In this document: in pieces, positions 16,976 through 25,882 of the stretch
How positions within the stretch are numbered: the stretch's first letter is position 1
Layout of the letters: each line of letters starts with the position of its first letter
Notes under the pieces: generated by a model
Told to the model about the DNA's origin: nothing
The model's input: the letters and a program-made list of their open reading frames with translations, nothing else
Databases searched by the model: none
Assembly: GCA_964635575.1 (NCBI GenBank)
Contig: CAZWNY010000006.1
Span: forward strand, 1 to 51,541
Direction: 5' to 3'
Source: GCA-2733415 sp964635575
GTDB lineage: Bacteria > Bacteroidota > Bacteroidia > Flavobacteriales > Flavobacteriaceae
DNA length: 51,541 bases
Made by a program: the position numbers and the translations under genes

Positions 16976-18805
16976 TTACATTCTTTCTGGTACATTAATT
17001 CCCATTAAACTAAATGCATTTTTAATTACCTTACCTACAGTTTCTGACAACTGTACTCTAAATAATTTTTCGTTTTCTGTATCGGCTCCAAAAATAGATA
17101 CATTTTGGAAAAACGAATTGTATGTTTTTACCAAGTCGTATGTATAATTTGCAATGTTTGCTGGACTTTGATTGGTAGCTGCTTGTTGTATTGCTTCAGG
17201 AAATAATGCAATTTGCTTTATTAAATCCTTTTCTTTACTGTCTAGTTTTATATTGGCCTCAACTGCAATTAAATTGATGTTTTCAATATTTTTATCCGTT
17301 TTAAAACGACGTAAAATTGCTTGAATACGTGCATAGGTATATTGTATAAACGGACCTGTATTTCCTTGAAAATCTACCGACTCTTTTGGGTCAAATAAAA
17401 TACGTTTTTTAGGATCTACTTTTAATATAAAATATTTTAAAGCACCCATACCAATAATATTGTAAATTTCTTCCTTTTGCTGATTTGTATAACCGTCTAA
17501 CTTTCCTAATTCTTGAGAAATTTCACGAGCTGTACTGGTCATTTCTTGCATTAAATCGTCTGCATCTACAACGGTTCCTTCTCTGCTTTTCATTTTTCCA
17601 GAAGGTAAATCGACCATACCGTAACTTAAATGTGATAAATTTTTAGCCCAATGATAGTCTAATTTTTTCAGAATTAAAAACAAGACTTTAAAGTGGTAAT
17701 CTTGCTCGTTACCAACAGTATAAACCATTGCTTCAACTTCAGGATAATCTTTAGCACGTTGTATTGCTGTACCAATATCTTGGGTCATGTAAACTGCTGT
17801 TCCGTCACTACGTAATACTAATTTTTCATCTAAACCTTCTTCTGTAAATTTGCACCAAACCGAACCGTCATCTTTTTTATAAAAAACACCATTTTTAACA
17901 CCCTCTTCTATATTGTCTTTTCCTAACAAATAGGTGTTACTTTCGTAATATAGCGAGTCAAAGTCAACTCCCAATGCTTTATATGTAACAGCAAAACCGT
18001 CATAAACCCATTGGTTCATGATTTTCCAAAGCGCTACTACTTTTTCATCGCCAGCTTCCCATTTTTGAAGCATTTGTTGAGCTTCTTGCATTAATGGCGC
18101 TTCTTGTTTCGCCTCTTCTTTCGTTTTTCCGTTTGCAATTAGCACGGTTATTTCTTTTTTGTATTCTTGATCAAATTTCACATAATAGTTTCCTACTAAT
18201 TTATCGCCTTTTCTTAAATCAAGGTTTAAAGTTGTTTCTGGAGTTTCTTTTTTTCCATCTTTCCCATTGGGTGCAAATTTTTCCCACGCCAACATACTTT
18301 TACAAATATGTATTCCTCTATCATTAATAATTTGCGTTTTAATTACTTTTTTACCTGATGCTTTAATGATTTCGGCAACCGAATATCCTAATAAATTATT
18401 ACGAACATGTCCTAAATGCAATGGCTTATTAGTATTTGGAGACGAATACTCTACCATTACCGCTTTTTTAGATGACACTGATTTTACAAAACCAAAATTT
18501 TCTTGTTTTTTTATTTTCTCAAATAAATTAACATAGTGCGATTCCGAAATTACAATATTCAAAAATCCTTTTACCATATTAAACCCTTTTACTTCGGCTA
18601 CATTTTTTATTAAATAACCGCCTATTGCTTCTCCAATTTGTAGTGGGTTTCCTTTTATAGTACGCAACATCGAGAAAATTACCGCTGTAATATCTCCTTC
18701 AAATTCTTTACGAGTTGCTTGAAACTCTACTGTTGGTAAATCGGTTTTATATAATTTGGAAACGGCTTCTTTAATCGCTGTTGTTAATTTATCTTGAATA
18801 TTCAT
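16976..18805 (-). CDS. argS: Arginyl-tRNA synthetase
   Basis: 609 residues from the ATG at 18805 (MNIQDKLTTAIKEAV). An in-frame ATG at 18871 would add 22 unsupported, AT-rich residues. It charges tRNA-Arg. The class I signature appears as SSPNTNKPLHLGHVRNN (HIGH site, here HLGH), and a KMSKS-like loop as GKMKSREGTVVDADDL. The N-terminal additional domain (about 1-90) and the C-terminal anticodon-binding domain ending LMGINVPERM are both present, so it is full length. It is convergent with carB. The 349-nt upstream gap means it probably has its own promoter, although I could not find a clear one. Confidence 0.97.
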   Translation of the reverse strand: MNIQDKLTTAIKEAVSKLYKTDLPTVEFQATRKEFEGDITAVIFSMLRTIKGNPLQIGEAIGGYLIKNVAEVKGFNMVKGFLNIVISESHYVNLFEKIKKQENFGFVKSVSSKKAVMVEYSSPNTNKPLHLGHVRNNLLGYSVAEIIKASGKKVIKTQIINDRGIHICKSMLAWEKFAPNGKDGKKETPETTLNLDLRKGDKLVGNYYVKFDQEYKKEITVLIANGKTKEEAKQEAPLMQEAQQMLQKWEAGDEKVVALWKIMNQWVYDGFAVTYKALGVDFDSLYYESNTYLLGKDNIEEGVKNGVFYKKDDGSVWCKFTEEGLDEKLVLRSDGTAVYMTQDIGTAIQRAKDYPEVEAMVYTVGNEQDYHFKVLFLILKKLDYHWAKNLSHLSYGMVDLPSGKMKSREGTVVDADDLMQEMTSTAREISQELGKLDGYTNQQKEEIYNIIGMGALKYFILKVDPKKRILFDPKESVDFQGNTGPFIQYTYARIQAILRRFKTDKNIENINLIAVEANIKLDSKEKDLIKQIALFPEAIQQAATNQSPANIANYTYDLVKTYNSFFQNVSIFGADTENEKLFRVQLSETVGKVIKNAFSLMGINVPERM

Positions 18806-19154
18806 TATTGTGATTTTAAATTTTAATTTATTTACAATGTTTTTTTGCTTGATAAAATACACTCTATACAACGAAAAAAAACATTAAGTGTTTCATTTTT
18901 TCTTGCGAACTACATTTTTTATTAGGGGCAAATTTGAAATTATATTTTTGCTATGTATTTTTATTTTAATCCATTTTCATTCATTGCCATATTCGAATAC
19001 CGAACTAAAAAACATCAAAAATTAAAGCCATAACTGGCATAATTACTGCTTATTCGTATTCGAAAACCTCATATTGATTTAGTAAAAAAAGTGATTACCC
19101 AAAACTTAACGGGGTTTTTATTTTTGCAATATTAATTATGTTTTTTAAATTACT
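18806..19154. other. 349-nt gap upstream of argS
   Basis: No ORF or RNA gene is visible. It holds an inverted repeat TTCGAATAC (18992-19000) / GTATTCGAA (19056-19064) with a small GCCA-TAAC-TGGC hairpin between the arms. On the minus strand CAAATTTGCCCC near 18926 resembles a weak -7 region that could serve argS. A GGGGTTTTT tract near 19113 could help stop transcription only if read on the plus strand. Confidence 0.5.
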
Positions 19155-20093
19155 TTATTGCTTACGTGGCAAAAACACTTCTGCCATCATACAACGTGCG
19201 CTTCCTCCTCCGTATGCTTCTATAGTATCTAAACTGCTACTTATTATTTTACAGTGTTTTTCTATTATATTTATTTGGGCTGGACGTAAAGAGTTGTAGG
19301 CGGATTGACTCATAATTAAATATAAATTATTGTTCTTTCCTTTTACTTGTAACATATTACCTGCAAAACTACTTACTTGTTTTTCACTAATAAAAATTAT
19401 TTCCTTTCCGTTATCTTGCAAATTTTGGGTAATGTTTTTACGTTCTCTTTTATCGTCTATTGCATCTAAACAAATTACCGCAAAAGTTGTTGCTAAACAC
19501 ATCATTACATTTGTATGATAAATTGCTTCACGTTTTCCGTTTACGGTTTGGTTTGCCGTAAATACTATTGGAGCATATTCAAAATCTTCACAAAACTCAA
19601 TAAATAAACCTTCATCTGCTCTTGGCGATAAGGCACAGTATGCTTTTCGGTTTGCTCTGTCTAACAGTAAACTTCCTGTACCTTCTAAAAATATATTTTC
19701 ATTTTCCGCCGATGTATAATCGACAACGTTATTAATTATAAAACCTGCTTCTTCTATGGTTTTTAAAATATCTTCTCTTCGCTCCAATCGTCTATTTTCT
19801 GCAAACATTGGGTACAAGGCTATGTTTCCATTTTCATGAAAAGAGATCCAATTATTTGGGAAAATTGAATCTGGCGTATCGGTATCTGTTGTATCATTCA
19901 CAACAATTACTTTCACACCAATAGCACGTAGTTTTTCAACATATACATCAAACTCTTCTTGTGCTTTTTTATTTACATTTTCTGAAGATAACCCTTCTAA
20001 TGTTTTTTGGTAGTAGTTATTTACTACTGTTTGTTCATTCATTCTGAAGTTTACAGGACGAATCATTACTATTGTATTTGTTATTTGTTGCAT
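19155..20093 (-). CDS. ctlX: CtlX-like citrulline/guanidino hydrolase (arginine deiminase-related)
   Basis: 312 residues of the guanidino-modifying enzyme fold (five-bladed alpha/beta propeller). Catalytic residues expected for the family are visible: acidic DSIFPNNW (D75), LEGTGS (E137), His in YHTNVMM (H193) and the nucleophilic Cys in GGGSARCMMAE (C301). This subgroup is annotated as citrulline-utilisation hydrolase CtlX, which would release ornithine from citrulline. A general amidinotransferase/arginine deiminase-like role cannot be excluded. It lies 52 nt after a second enzyme of the same superfamily and upstream of argS, which points to arginine/citrulline metabolism. A TAAATTCG box (20114-20121) may give it its own promoter. 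Confidence 0.82.
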   Translation of the reverse strand: MQQITNTIVMIRPVNFRMNEQTVVNNYYQKTLEGLSSENVNKKAQEEFDVYVEKLRAIGVKVIVVNDTTDTDTPDSIFPNNWISFHENGNIALYPMFAENRRLERREDILKTIEEAGFIINNVVDYTSAENENIFLEGTGSLLLDRANRKAYCALSPRADEGLFIEFCEDFEYAPIVFTANQTVNGKREAIYHTNVMMCLATTFAVICLDAIDDKRERKNITQNLQDNGKEIIFISEKQVSSFAGNMLQVKGKNNNLYLIMSQSAYNSLRPAQINIIEKHCKIISSSLDTIEAYGGGSARCMMAEVFLPRKQ

Positions 20094-20113
20094 TTTATTG
20101 TTATTTGAGGGTG

Positions 20114-20121
20114 CGAATTTA
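20114..20121 (-). promoter_or_regulatory. Possible -7 box of ctlX
   Basis: On the minus strand this reads TAAATTCG then CACCC, the same variant -7 as upstream of gltA. No good -33 TTG is present (CTGTT at the right distance), so it is weak. Read-through from the gene upstream is the alternative. Confidence 0.35.
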
Positions 20122-20145
20122 ATAATTTTTTTCTAAAAAAAACAG

Positions 20146-21060
20146 TTATTCTCTTACTAATGGCAATGTACTGCAACGTAATAAACCTTCTTGTTTGGCT
20201 ATTTCTGAGTAACTTACCTCTTCTACTTTAATTTCATTTTCACGTAACCACGTATTTAAACGGGTAAAGTTTTTTTCTGAAATGACTACGGTTTCACTTA
20301 TTGAAAACACATTAGAGTTCATGTTATACATTTCTTCTTTTGTAATTTCAAATATGTTTTCTTTTCCAAAATAAGCGACCAGCCATTGATATTCTTCTTC
20401 AATTAAAAAACCATTTTTATGTAGAATTGCTTTATTTTTTCCTACGGGCTGAAAACAACAATCTAAGTGTAAAGCGTTTTCTTTTGGGTTCACATTATCT
20501 TTACGCAATTCAAAAGATTTTATTTTTTTATCAGGAAATAGTTTTGTAATTGCTTCAACCGCTTGTTTATTGGTGCGTGCGGTAATATAATTTGAATAGT
20601 CTTTCCTTGTATAAGTACCTATAAATATATAATCGTTCCAAGGCATTACATCGCCACCTTCTACATGACATGCTTCAGGAAGCTTTATAATGTTTTTCTC
20701 GCCAATTTTATTTAACACATGTTGTATTGCTGTATATTCTTGACTTCTATCTGGTAAAATATTAGATTTTACTAGCTTATCTCCTATAACAAAAGCAATA
20801 TCTCTTGAGAATATTTGATTATAATTTGTTATAATTGAAGGTCGATATACTTTTACGTTATATTTTTTAAGCACTATTGCTACTTCTTCCATTTCAGCAA
20901 TCATATCTTTTTCGATAGGATAAGTTCCTGCTAAAACATGTTGTTTACTTTTAGGATCATAACAATCTTCTGGTTTAGGTGTTGTTCCTAAACTTTTTGC
21001 CGTGCCTAAAACAACTGCTTTTAAAGTAGCTGTTTCGTTTTGTATGTTTAATTTTAACAT
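20146..21060 (-). CDS. Arginine deiminase / dimethylarginine dimethylaminohydrolase-family protein
   Basis: 304 residues of the guanidino-modifying superfamily. Family residues are present: HVEGGDVM (E134-D137), ALHLDCCFQP (H198, D200) and a C-terminal catalytic Cys in LLRCSTLPL (C296). Such enzymes hydrolyse arginine or methylarginines to citrulline, or transfer amidino groups. Which substrate is used here cannot be told from sequence. It is followed after 52 nt by the CtlX-like gene, so the two may act in series (guanidino compound to citrulline to ornithine). An imperfect nested palindrome (21081-21195) separates it from gltA upstream. Confidence 0.85.
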   Translation of the reverse strand: MLKLNIQNETATLKAVVLGTAKSLGTTPKPEDCYDPKSKQHVLAGTYPIEKDMIAEMEEVAIVLKKYNVKVYRPSIITNYNQIFSRDIAFVIGDKLVKSNILPDRSQEYTAIQHVLNKIGEKNIIKLPEACHVEGGDVMPWNDYIFIGTYTRKDYSNYITARTNKQAVEAITKLFPDKKIKSFELRKDNVNPKENALHLDCCFQPVGKNKAILHKNGFLIEEEYQWLVAYFGKENIFEITKEEMYNMNSNVFSISETVVISEKNFTRLNTWLRENEIKVEEVSYSEIAKQEGLLRCSTLPLVRE

Positions 21061-21080
21061 GACTATAATGTATAAAAAAA

Positions 21081-21195
21081 GTCTAAAATTTAGTAAAAAA
21101 CATCTAGTTTAAAAGTCAACATACCATATAAATAGTTTTCGACTACTCCTAATTAATTGTTAGGAAAAAACTAGCGATTTTATTAAATTTTAGAC
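21081..21195. repeat. Nested inverted repeat between gltA and the arginine deiminase-like gene
   Basis: Outer arms 21081-21098 and 21178-21195 are reverse complements at 17 of 18 positions. Inside them, CTAGTTT (21103-21109) pairs with AAACTAG (21168-21174), and TCCTAA/TTAGGA forms a central hairpin near 21147-21165. The roughly 115-nt unit could be a terminator-like RNA or a small terminal-inverted-repeat element. No clear target duplication flanks it. Confidence 0.6.
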
Positions 21196-21216
21196 GCTAT
21201 TATGTATTCGATTATA

Positions 21217-22503
21217 TTATCTTTTACTTATCTCTTTAAATGGCCTTTCATTTTCTCCAATATATATTTGACGTGGACGTCCAATTGGCTCTTTACGCAA
21301 ACGCATTTCTCTCCATTGTGCTATCCAACCCGGTAAACGACCTAGTGCAAACATTGGTGTAAACATTCCTGTTGGAATACCTAATGCTCTGTAAATAATA
21401 CCTGAGTAAAAATCTACATTTGGGTATAATTTACGATCTACAAAGTACGGGTCTGAAAGTGCTTCTTCAGCTAAACCTTTTGCTATTGCTAAAGCTGGAT
21501 CAGCTACTCCTAAGTCTGCCAATACTTCGTCGGCAGCTATTTTTATAATTTTTGCACGTGGATCAAAGTTTTTATATACACGATGTCCGAATCCCATTAA
21601 TCGAAAAGAATCGTTTTTATCTTTTGCTTTTGCCATGTACTTTTTAGTATCACCGCCATCAGCTTCAATAGCCTCTAACATTTCAATAACTGCTTGATTT
21701 GCACCTCCATGTAATGGTCCCCAAAGTGCAGAAATACCTGCAGAAAGTGAAGCATACAATCCCGCATGTGATGATCCTACCATACGTACTGTTGATGTTG
21801 AGCAGTTTTGTTCGTGATCTGCGTGTAAAATTAATAATTTATCAATCGCATTGGCGACTACTTTGTTTGGTTTGTACTCTTCGTTTGGTTTAGCAAACAT
21901 CATTTTTAAAAAATTATCTACATATCCTAAAGAGTTATCGCCATAGTCTAATGGTAATCCCATTTTTTTTCGATGCGCCCAAGCTGTTAATACTGGAAAT
22001 TTAGCCATTATTTTAACAATTGCATCGTACATTTCTTCTTCCGAATCTACATTAACAGATGTTGGATTAAATGCAATTAATGCGTTTGTTAATGATGACA
22101 ATACACCCATTGGATGTGCTGTTTTAGGAAAACCGTCTAGTATTTTTTTAATATCTTCATCTACATGTGCTTCTGCCTTAATATCAGCATCAAATTTAGC
22201 TAATTGCACTGCTGTTGGTAGTTCTCCAAAAATCAATAAATATGCTACTTCTAAAAAATCAGCTTTTTCTGCTAATTCTTCTATTGAATATCCTCGGTAT
22301 CTTAAAACTCCTTCTTCTCCATTTAAAAAGGTTATTGCACTTTCACAAGACCCTGTATTTTTATACCCTGGATCAATCGTAATTACACCTCCTGATAAGC
22401 TTCTCAATTTTTTAATATCGATTGCTATTTCACCCTCTGAACCTATAATTACTGGGAATTCTAATTTTTTACCGTTTACTTCTAAAGTTGCTATTTCTGA
22501 CAT
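21217..22503 (-). CDS. gltA: Citrate synthase
   Basis: 428 residues, a hexameric-type citrate synthase that condenses oxaloacetate and acetyl-CoA at the entry of the TCA cycle. Key blocks are the N-terminal ITFLNGEEGVLRYRGYSIEEL, LHADHEQNCSTSTVRMVGSS (active-site His), ALWGPLHGGANQAV and GFGHRVYKNFDPRAK with the catalytic His. The C-terminal RPRQIYIGENERPF is typical. The chain is full length. It has its own promoter at 22532-22562 and lies downstream of eno in the same direction. With icd at 2.6 kb and eno next door, central-carbon genes are clustered here. Confidence 0.97.
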   Translation of the reverse strand: MSEIATLEVNGKKLEFPVIIGSEGEIAIDIKKLRSLSGGVITIDPGYKNTGSCESAITFLNGEEGVLRYRGYSIEELAEKADFLEVAYLLIFGELPTAVQLAKFDADIKAEAHVDEDIKKILDGFPKTAHPMGVLSSLTNALIAFNPTSVNVDSEEEMYDAIVKIMAKFPVLTAWAHRKKMGLPLDYGDNSLGYVDNFLKMMFAKPNEEYKPNKVVANAIDKLLILHADHEQNCSTSTVRMVGSSHAGLYASLSAGISALWGPLHGGANQAVIEMLEAIEADGGDTKKYMAKAKDKNDSFRLMGFGHRVYKNFDPRAKIIKIAADEVLADLGVADPALAIAKGLAEEALSDPYFVDRKLYPNVDFYSGIIYRALGIPTGMFTPMFALGRLPGWIAQWREMRLRKEPIGRPRQIYIGENERPFKEISKR

Positions 22504-22531
22504 TGTTTTATACTACGTTTTAATTATTGCA

Positions 22532-22562
22532 CGAATTTACAAAATTTAGGGTAAAAAAACAA
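22532..22562 (-). promoter_or_regulatory. Promoter of gltA
   Basis: On the minus strand a TTG (22560-22562) is followed 20 nt later by TAAATTCG (22532-22539) and then TGC, a good fit to the -33/-7 pattern. It would give a leader of about 25 nt. The rest of the 268-nt gap up to eno holds only a 29-codon frame with no recognisable features. Confidence 0.6.
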
Positions 22563-22771
22563 TCTTATTTTAAAGAAAAATCTTCTCTTTTTATTTCCGA
22601 TTTAAATTAAGACCGCCGCAAGGTGAACGCTAATAAAAAGCATTAAAAATTACATTTAAACAACTAAACATCAATATGGTACACTACATATTTGCCGCAA
22701 AGAAACTATTGTTTAATTCAGAGGTTGATTTTAACAAAGATAAAATTGTGTATTTAGAAAAATAAAATTTA

Positions 22772-24061
22772 TCATTTTACTTTAAATGCATTTTTTGCAG
22801 GAAAATAAGCTACTGACCCTAATTCTTCTTCAATACGTAATAGTTGATTGTATTTTGCCATACGATCTGATCGAGAAGCTGAACCTGTTTTAATTTGCCC
22901 ACAATTTAATGCTACTGCTAAATCCGCTATTGTTGTATCCTCTGTTTCTCCTGAACGATGACTCATAACTGTAGTATAACCTGCATTATGCGCCATATTA
23001 ACTGCCGAAATAGTTTCGGTTAATGTGCCAATTTGATTGACTTTTATTAAAATAGAATTCGCAATATTATTTTCAATTCCTTTTGACAAACGCGTTACAT
23101 TAGTTACATATAAATCATCTCCTACTAATTGGATTTTATCTCCTATCAATTCTGTTAAATATTTCCAACCGTCCCAATCGTTTTCGTCCATTCCATCTTC
23201 AATAGATATAATTGGGTATTTATTTGCTAATTCTGTTAAATATTCTGCTTGTTCTTTAGAGGTTCTAATTTTCCCCGAATCACCTTCAAATTTAGAATAA
23301 TCATACTTACCATCTACAAAAAATTCTGCTGCAGCACAATCTAAAGCAATCATAATTTCTTCTCCTATTATATACCCAGCTTTTTTAACGGCTAATAATA
23401 CAGTATCTAAAGCGTCTTCTGTTCCTTTAAAATTTGGAGCAAAACCACCTTCATCACCAACAGCAGTACTTAATCCTCTATCGTGTAAAATTTGCTTTAA
23501 ATTATGGAAAATTTCTGTTCCCATTTTTAATGCTTCTGTAAAACTTTTAGCACCTACCGGCATTACCATAAATTCTTGAAATGCAATTGATGCATCAGAA
23601 TGCGAACCTCCATTTACAATATTCATCATAGGAACTGGTAATTTGTTTGCACTTACACCACCAATATAACGATACAAGGGTTGATTTAGTTCGTTTGCTG
23701 CCGCTTTTGCAACTGCTAATGAAACTCCTAAAATAGCATTTGCCCCTAACTTTTCTTTGTTTGGCGTACCGTCTAAATCAATCATTGCCTGATCGATAGC
23801 ATTTTGATCAAAAATACTATATCCTAATAATTCTTGAGCAATATCTATATTTACATTTTTAACTGCTTTTAAAACACCTTTACCCATAAAGTCCGAACCT
23901 CCATCACGTAACTCTACCGCTTCATGTTCTCCTGTTGAAGCTCCTGAAGGAACAATCGCCCTTCCTAATGCTCCATTTTCAGTAATTACATCCACTTCGA
24001 CTGTTGGGTTTCCTCTTGAATCAAAAACTTGTCGTGCGTGAACTTGAATAATCATACTCAT
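22772..24061 (-). CDS. eno: Enolase
   Basis: 429 residues converting 2-phosphoglycerate to phosphoenolpyruvate. Conserved blocks include ARQVFDSRGNPTVEVDV, SGASTGEHEAVELRDG (mobile loop), AVGDEGGFAPNF with the catalytic Glu, the metal ligands in ALDCAAAEFF and SIEDGMDENDWDGW and LVGDDLYVTN, and the catalytic Lys region ILIKVNQIGTLTET. The C-terminal signature VMSHRSGETEDTTIADL is present. Two adjacent ATGs (24061 and 24055) are possible starts. It begins 11 nt after carA and is probably co-transcribed with it. Confidence 0.98.
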   Translation of the reverse strand: MSMIIQVHARQVFDSRGNPTVEVDVITENGALGRAIVPSGASTGEHEAVELRDGGSDFMGKGVLKAVKNVNIDIAQELLGYSIFDQNAIDQAMIDLDGTPNKEKLGANAILGVSLAVAKAAANELNQPLYRYIGGVSANKLPVPMMNIVNGGSHSDASIAFQEFMVMPVGAKSFTEALKMGTEIFHNLKQILHDRGLSTAVGDEGGFAPNFKGTEDALDTVLLAVKKAGYIIGEEIMIALDCAAAEFFVDGKYDYSKFEGDSGKIRTSKEQAEYLTELANKYPIISIEDGMDENDWDGWKYLTELIGDKIQLVGDDLYVTNVTRLSKGIENNIANSILIKVNQIGTLTETISAVNMAHNAGYTTVMSHRSGETEDTTIADLAVALNCGQIKTGSASRSDRMAKYNQLLRIEEELGSVAYFPAKNAFKVK

Positions 24062-24072
24062 AATAAATGTAT

Positions 24073-25182
24073 TTATTTAGTTTTTTTAATGTTTTCTATA
24101 AACTGATCAAAAAGATATTCAGAATCATGCGGTCCTGGTGATGCTTCTGGGTGATATTGCACTGAAAAACAATTTTTATTTTTCATACGCAATCCTGCTA
24201 CAGTATGATCATTTAAATGTGTGTGTGTAATCTCTACATTTTCATTAGCTTCAGCCGATTCTTTTACAACTGCAAAACCATGATTTTGAGATGTAATTTC
24301 ACCTTTACCTGTTATTAGATTTTTTACAGGATGATTAATTCCTCTATGTCCGTTGTGCATTTTAAAGGTCGTTATTCCGTTTGCTATTGCAATTACTTGA
24401 TGCCCTAAACAGATACCAAACAAAGGCAAGTCTCTTTTTATAATTTCTTTCGCTAAAGTTTGTGCAGCCAATAAAGGCTCAGGGTCTCCTGGTCCATTAG
24501 ATAAAAAATATCCGTCAGGGTTCCACGCATTCATTTCTTTAAAAGTGGCATTGTACGGAAATACTTTTATGTACACATCTCGTTTCGCAATATTTCGTAA
24601 GATATTTTTTTTAATTCCAATGTCCAACGCTGCTACTTTATAAGTTGCTTTTTCATCTCCAAAATAATATGCTTTTTTTGTTGATACTTTAGATGCCAAT
24701 TCTAAACCGTCCATCGATGGTTTTTTCTTTAACTCTTCCTTTAATGTTTCTATGTTTTCAAAATCAGTAGAAATTACCGCATTCATTGCTCCATTGTCTC
24801 TAATATAAGAAACCAATGCTCGCGTATCTACTTCTGAAATTGCAAAGAGATTATTTTCTTTTAAATAATCTTCCAATGATTTATCGGCAATAGGTCTTGA
24901 GTATTCGTAACTAAAACTTTTACAAATTAATCCTGAAATTTTTACATTTTCCGATTCAGATTCTTCTTTTGTCGTTCCGTAATTACCAATATGTACATTT
25001 GCAGTTACCATTAATTGACCGTAATATGATGGGTCTGTAAAAATTTCTTGATATCCTGTCATACCTGTATTGAAGCACGCTTCTCCAAATGCTGTTCCAT
25101 CTTGATTTCCTATAGATTTCCCATGAAAAATAGTGCCATCTGCTAATAATAAAAATGCTTTTTTTCGAGTTTGATATTTCAT
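24073..25182 (-). CDS. carA: Carbamoyl-phosphate synthase small (glutaminase) subunit
   Basis: 369 residues from the ATG at 25182 (MKYQTRKKAFLLLADGTIFHG). The ATG at 25221 would add 13 residues not expected in the family. The N-terminal CarA domain (TGMTGYQEIFTDPSYYGQ) is followed by a class I glutamine amidotransferase. That domain has the oxyanion region FLSNGPGDPEP, the nucleophile in LFGICLGHQVIA, and the His/Glu pair in QYHPEASPGPHDSEYLF. It supplies ammonia to CarB, whose gene is 7 kb away in the opposite direction, so the two subunits are not in one operon. eno follows after 11 nt. Confidence 0.96.
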   Translation of the reverse strand: MKYQTRKKAFLLLADGTIFHGKSIGNQDGTAFGEACFNTGMTGYQEIFTDPSYYGQLMVTANVHIGNYGTTKEESESENVKISGLICKSFSYEYSRPIADKSLEDYLKENNLFAISEVDTRALVSYIRDNGAMNAVISTDFENIETLKEELKKKPSMDGLELASKVSTKKAYYFGDEKATYKVAALDIGIKKNILRNIAKRDVYIKVFPYNATFKEMNAWNPDGYFLSNGPGDPEPLLAAQTLAKEIIKRDLPLFGICLGHQVIAIANGITTFKMHNGHRGINHPVKNLITGKGEITSQNHGFAVVKESAEANENVEITHTHLNDHTVAGLRMKNKNCFSVQYHPEASPGPHDSEYLFDQFIENIKKTK

Positions 25183-25269
25183 AATATAATAGTTTATTTC
25201 AGAGTTATAGCCAAAAAACATGGTTCGTTGACTGTTTTATTTCAATTTTCAATAAATTAGTTGATACTT

Positions 25270-25301
25270 CAAATATTTGCACCGAGTACCTTTGTTACAA
25301 A
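25270..25301 (-). promoter_or_regulatory. Possible promoter of carA
   Basis: On the minus strand TTTG (25298-25301) precedes AATATTTG (25270-25277) by 20 nt. The first base of the -7 box is off consensus. It sits between the rplQ terminator and carA, the only place a carA promoter could be. Confidence 0.45.
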
Positions 25302-25312
25302 AATAATATAAA

Positions 25313-25343
25313 AAAAAGGATAAACTAATCGTTTATCCTTTTT
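25313..25343 (-). terminator. Terminator at the end of the ribosomal cluster
   Basis: Arms 25313-25325 and 25331-25343 (AAAAAGGATAAAC / GTTTATCCTTTTT) form a perfect 13-bp stem with a 5-nt loop, followed by a T run on the minus strand. It lies 29 nt after rplQ. Confidence 0.92.
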
Positions 25344-25371
25344 CGTAATATTAAAAAATAATTTTTCATTT

Positions 25372-25821
25372 TTATTCTTCTTCTTTAGTCGCTACAGCTG
25401 TTTTTTTAGCTCTACTTCTACGTGTGGCCTTTTTATCTGGTTTTTTTTCTGCGTTATAGATTTCGTTATAATCAACTAATTCTACCATTGCCATATCAGC
25501 ATTATCTCCTAAACGATTACCTAACTTGATTATACGTGTATAACCTCCTGGTCTATCTCCAATTTTCGCAGCCACATCTCTAAACAATTCAGTCACTGCT
25601 TCTTTTTGACGTAATTTAGCAAATACTAAACGACGATTATGTGTTGTGTCTGATTTAGATTTGGTTATTAAAGGCTCTACAAATTGCTTTAATGCTTTTG
25701 CCTTTGCTACCGTGGTATTAATACGCTTGTATTCAATTAATGAACAAGCCATATTTGCTAACATTGCTTTTCTATGCGCTGTTTTTCTGCCTAAATGATT
25801 TACTTTTTTTCCGTGTCTCAT
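25372..25821 (-). CDS. rplQ: 50S ribosomal protein L17
   Basis: 149 residues with the L17 start MRHGKKVNHLGRKTAHRKAM and the core KALKQFVEPLITKSK ... RDVAAKIGDRPGGYTRIIKLGNRLGDNADMAMVEL. After about residue 120 comes a Lys/Arg/Ala-rich tail (KKPDKKATRRSRAKK) absent from the 127-residue E. coli protein but common in Bacteroidota. It is the last gene of the alpha-operon part of the cluster and is followed by a strong terminator. Confidence 0.97.
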   Translation of the reverse strand: MRHGKKVNHLGRKTAHRKAMLANMACSLIEYKRINTTVAKAKALKQFVEPLITKSKSDTTHNRRLVFAKLRQKEAVTELFRDVAAKIGDRPGGYTRIIKLGNRLGDNADMAMVELVDYNEIYNAEKKPDKKATRRSRAKKTAVATKEEE

Positions 25822-25882
25822 GACATTTTTTTTTAATCATCATCTTGCTACAACCCACTATTGAGGAGCAAAATATGATGTA

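Noticed and set aside
22676..22765. 29-codon plus-strand frame (MVHYIFAAKKLL...) between gltA and eno
   Set aside because: Too short, no promoter or family match, opposite to its neighbours; kept only as a note in case conservation is found.
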